Shown here piece after piece: positions 5,690 through 5,894 of a stretch of DNA of 5,894 nucleotides. Source of the stretch: Planctomycetaceae bacterium (GTDB lineage: Bacteria > Planctomycetota > Planctomycetia > Pirellulales > Thermoguttaceae). The notes beneath the pieces were generated by a model. That model made no database searches. It was not told the DNA's origin and was given only the letters and a program-made list of their open reading frames with translations. Numbering within the stretch: position 1 is the first letter of the stretch; each line of letters starts with the position of its first letter. The translations under genes and the position numbers were made by a program. The DNA lies in the NCBI GenBank assembly GCA_031267635.1, contig JAIRYX010000426.1, positions 1 through 5,894 on the forward strand, in the 5' to 3' direction.

Positions 5690-5894
5690 CGGGAGCCGCT
5701 CATTCCCCCGCGGGAACGGCTCATTTCCACTTCCGAGCGGCTCGCGACTCTTTATGAGTGATTCACTATTCTTTACGGAAAATTCGCGACTCTTTATGAG
5801 TGATTCACTATTCTTTACGGAAAATTCGCGACTCTTTATGAGTGATTCACTGTCTTTACGGAACGGCTCACTGTCCTCCGTGAGCGGCTCCCGG
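5690..5894 (-). repeat. Tandem 21-bp coding repeat (42-bp higher-order unit), about ten copies
   Basis: Read on the minus strand, ten consecutive 21-bp units encode REPLTED, SEPFRKD, SESLIKS, REFSVKN, SESLIKS, REFSVKN, SESLIKS, REPLGSG, NEPFPRG and NERLPTV. Glu is fixed at position 2 in every unit, and position 1 is always Ser, Arg or Asn. The central part is a 42-bp unit repeated without change (plus-strand copies at 5744-5785 and 5786-5827). A third copy starting at 5828 is identical for its first 24 bases and then diverges. Outer units are more diverged, the usual picture of a minisatellite expanding from its centre. Because 21 is a multiple of three, the repeats keep the frame into the RT block. 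The array continues to the window edge. Confidence 0.85.

Larger units (their letters stand above)
5492..5894 (-). pseudogene. Group II intron-type reverse transcriptase fragment led by heptapeptide repeats, partial at the right edge
   Basis: On the minus strand one frame is open from the window edge (first full codon at 5893-5891) to TAG at 5494-5492, 133 codons. Its middle (5692 down to 5582) reads PTVKDRIVQQAA, then IILEPIFETDF, then TDCSFGFRPERSA. This is the conserved block of group II intron maturase/reverse transcriptases that normally follows RPLGI and precedes the first catalytic aspartate motif. In place of the upstream RT sequence there are ten seven-residue repeats in the same frame. 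After RSA the family match stops, and about 29 unrelated residues lead to the stop. The catalytic YADD box, the thumb and the maturase domain are absent, so the fragment cannot be an active RT. The 5' end lies outside the window and may hold the RT start. The long antisense frame on the plus strand (5519-5761) is a shadow of this one. Confidence 0.82.

Noticed and set aside
5519..5761. Plus-strand open frame of 80 codons near the right end
   Set aside because: It is antisense to the clear reverse transcriptase block and the repeat array on the minus strand. It has no family resemblance and no ribosome site.
5690..5894. CRISPR array
   Set aside because: The repeats are contiguous 21/42-bp tandem units without unique spacers and they keep a coding frame into the RT block.

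Overview
The window looks like an accessory stretch of a Planctomycetota chromosome of moderate to low G+C. The main evidence is the large protein at 3045-5366. It fuses an ABC-2 (NatB-like) permease to a CPBP (CAAX-type) membrane protease, an architecture I know mainly from planctomycetes. A decayed transposase resembling planctomycetal DDE transposases and the very weak Shine-Dalgarno signals fit the same view. The assignment is inferred from gene content only; no rRNA, tRNA or other phylogenetic marker is present.

Layout. Positions 1-992 hold no intact gene. They contain a leftward sigma70-like promoter (93-121), three related copies of a repeat (255-311, 803-850, 873-905), a frameshifted transposase remnant on the minus strand (about 393-600) and a near-consensus rightward promoter (603-631). 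Two of the repeat copies form a long hairpin just before the first gene.

Positions 993-2827 hold two translationally coupled alpha/beta hydrolases, joined by an ATGA overlap. Both appear to be membrane-tethered, the first by a C-terminal helix after a signal peptide and the second by an N-terminal signal anchor. The first has cysteine where the second has the nucleophilic serine. After a 217-bp gap with its own candidate -10 box, 3045-5366 encodes the permease-protease fusion. All CPBP metal-site motifs are visible, but no ABC ATPase gene is present in the window. A hairpin plus a T7 run at 5421-5490 probably ends this transcription unit.

The right end (5492-5894) is read on the minus strand. 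It is an open frame, cut by the window edge, made of ten in-frame seven-residue repeats that run directly into a 37-residue block of a group II intron-type reverse transcriptase. The frame then leaves the family and stops. It lacks the catalytic part of the enzyme and is called a pseudogene/fragment.

Functionally, the three intact genes suggest an envelope-associated hydrolysis and transport or processing locus, but no specific substrate can be read from the sequence. Mobile-element debris borders them on both sides. The most unusual item is the heptapeptide-repeat/reverse-transcriptase chimera at the right edge; the Cys-nucleophile hydrolase and the permease-protease fusion are the next most interesting.
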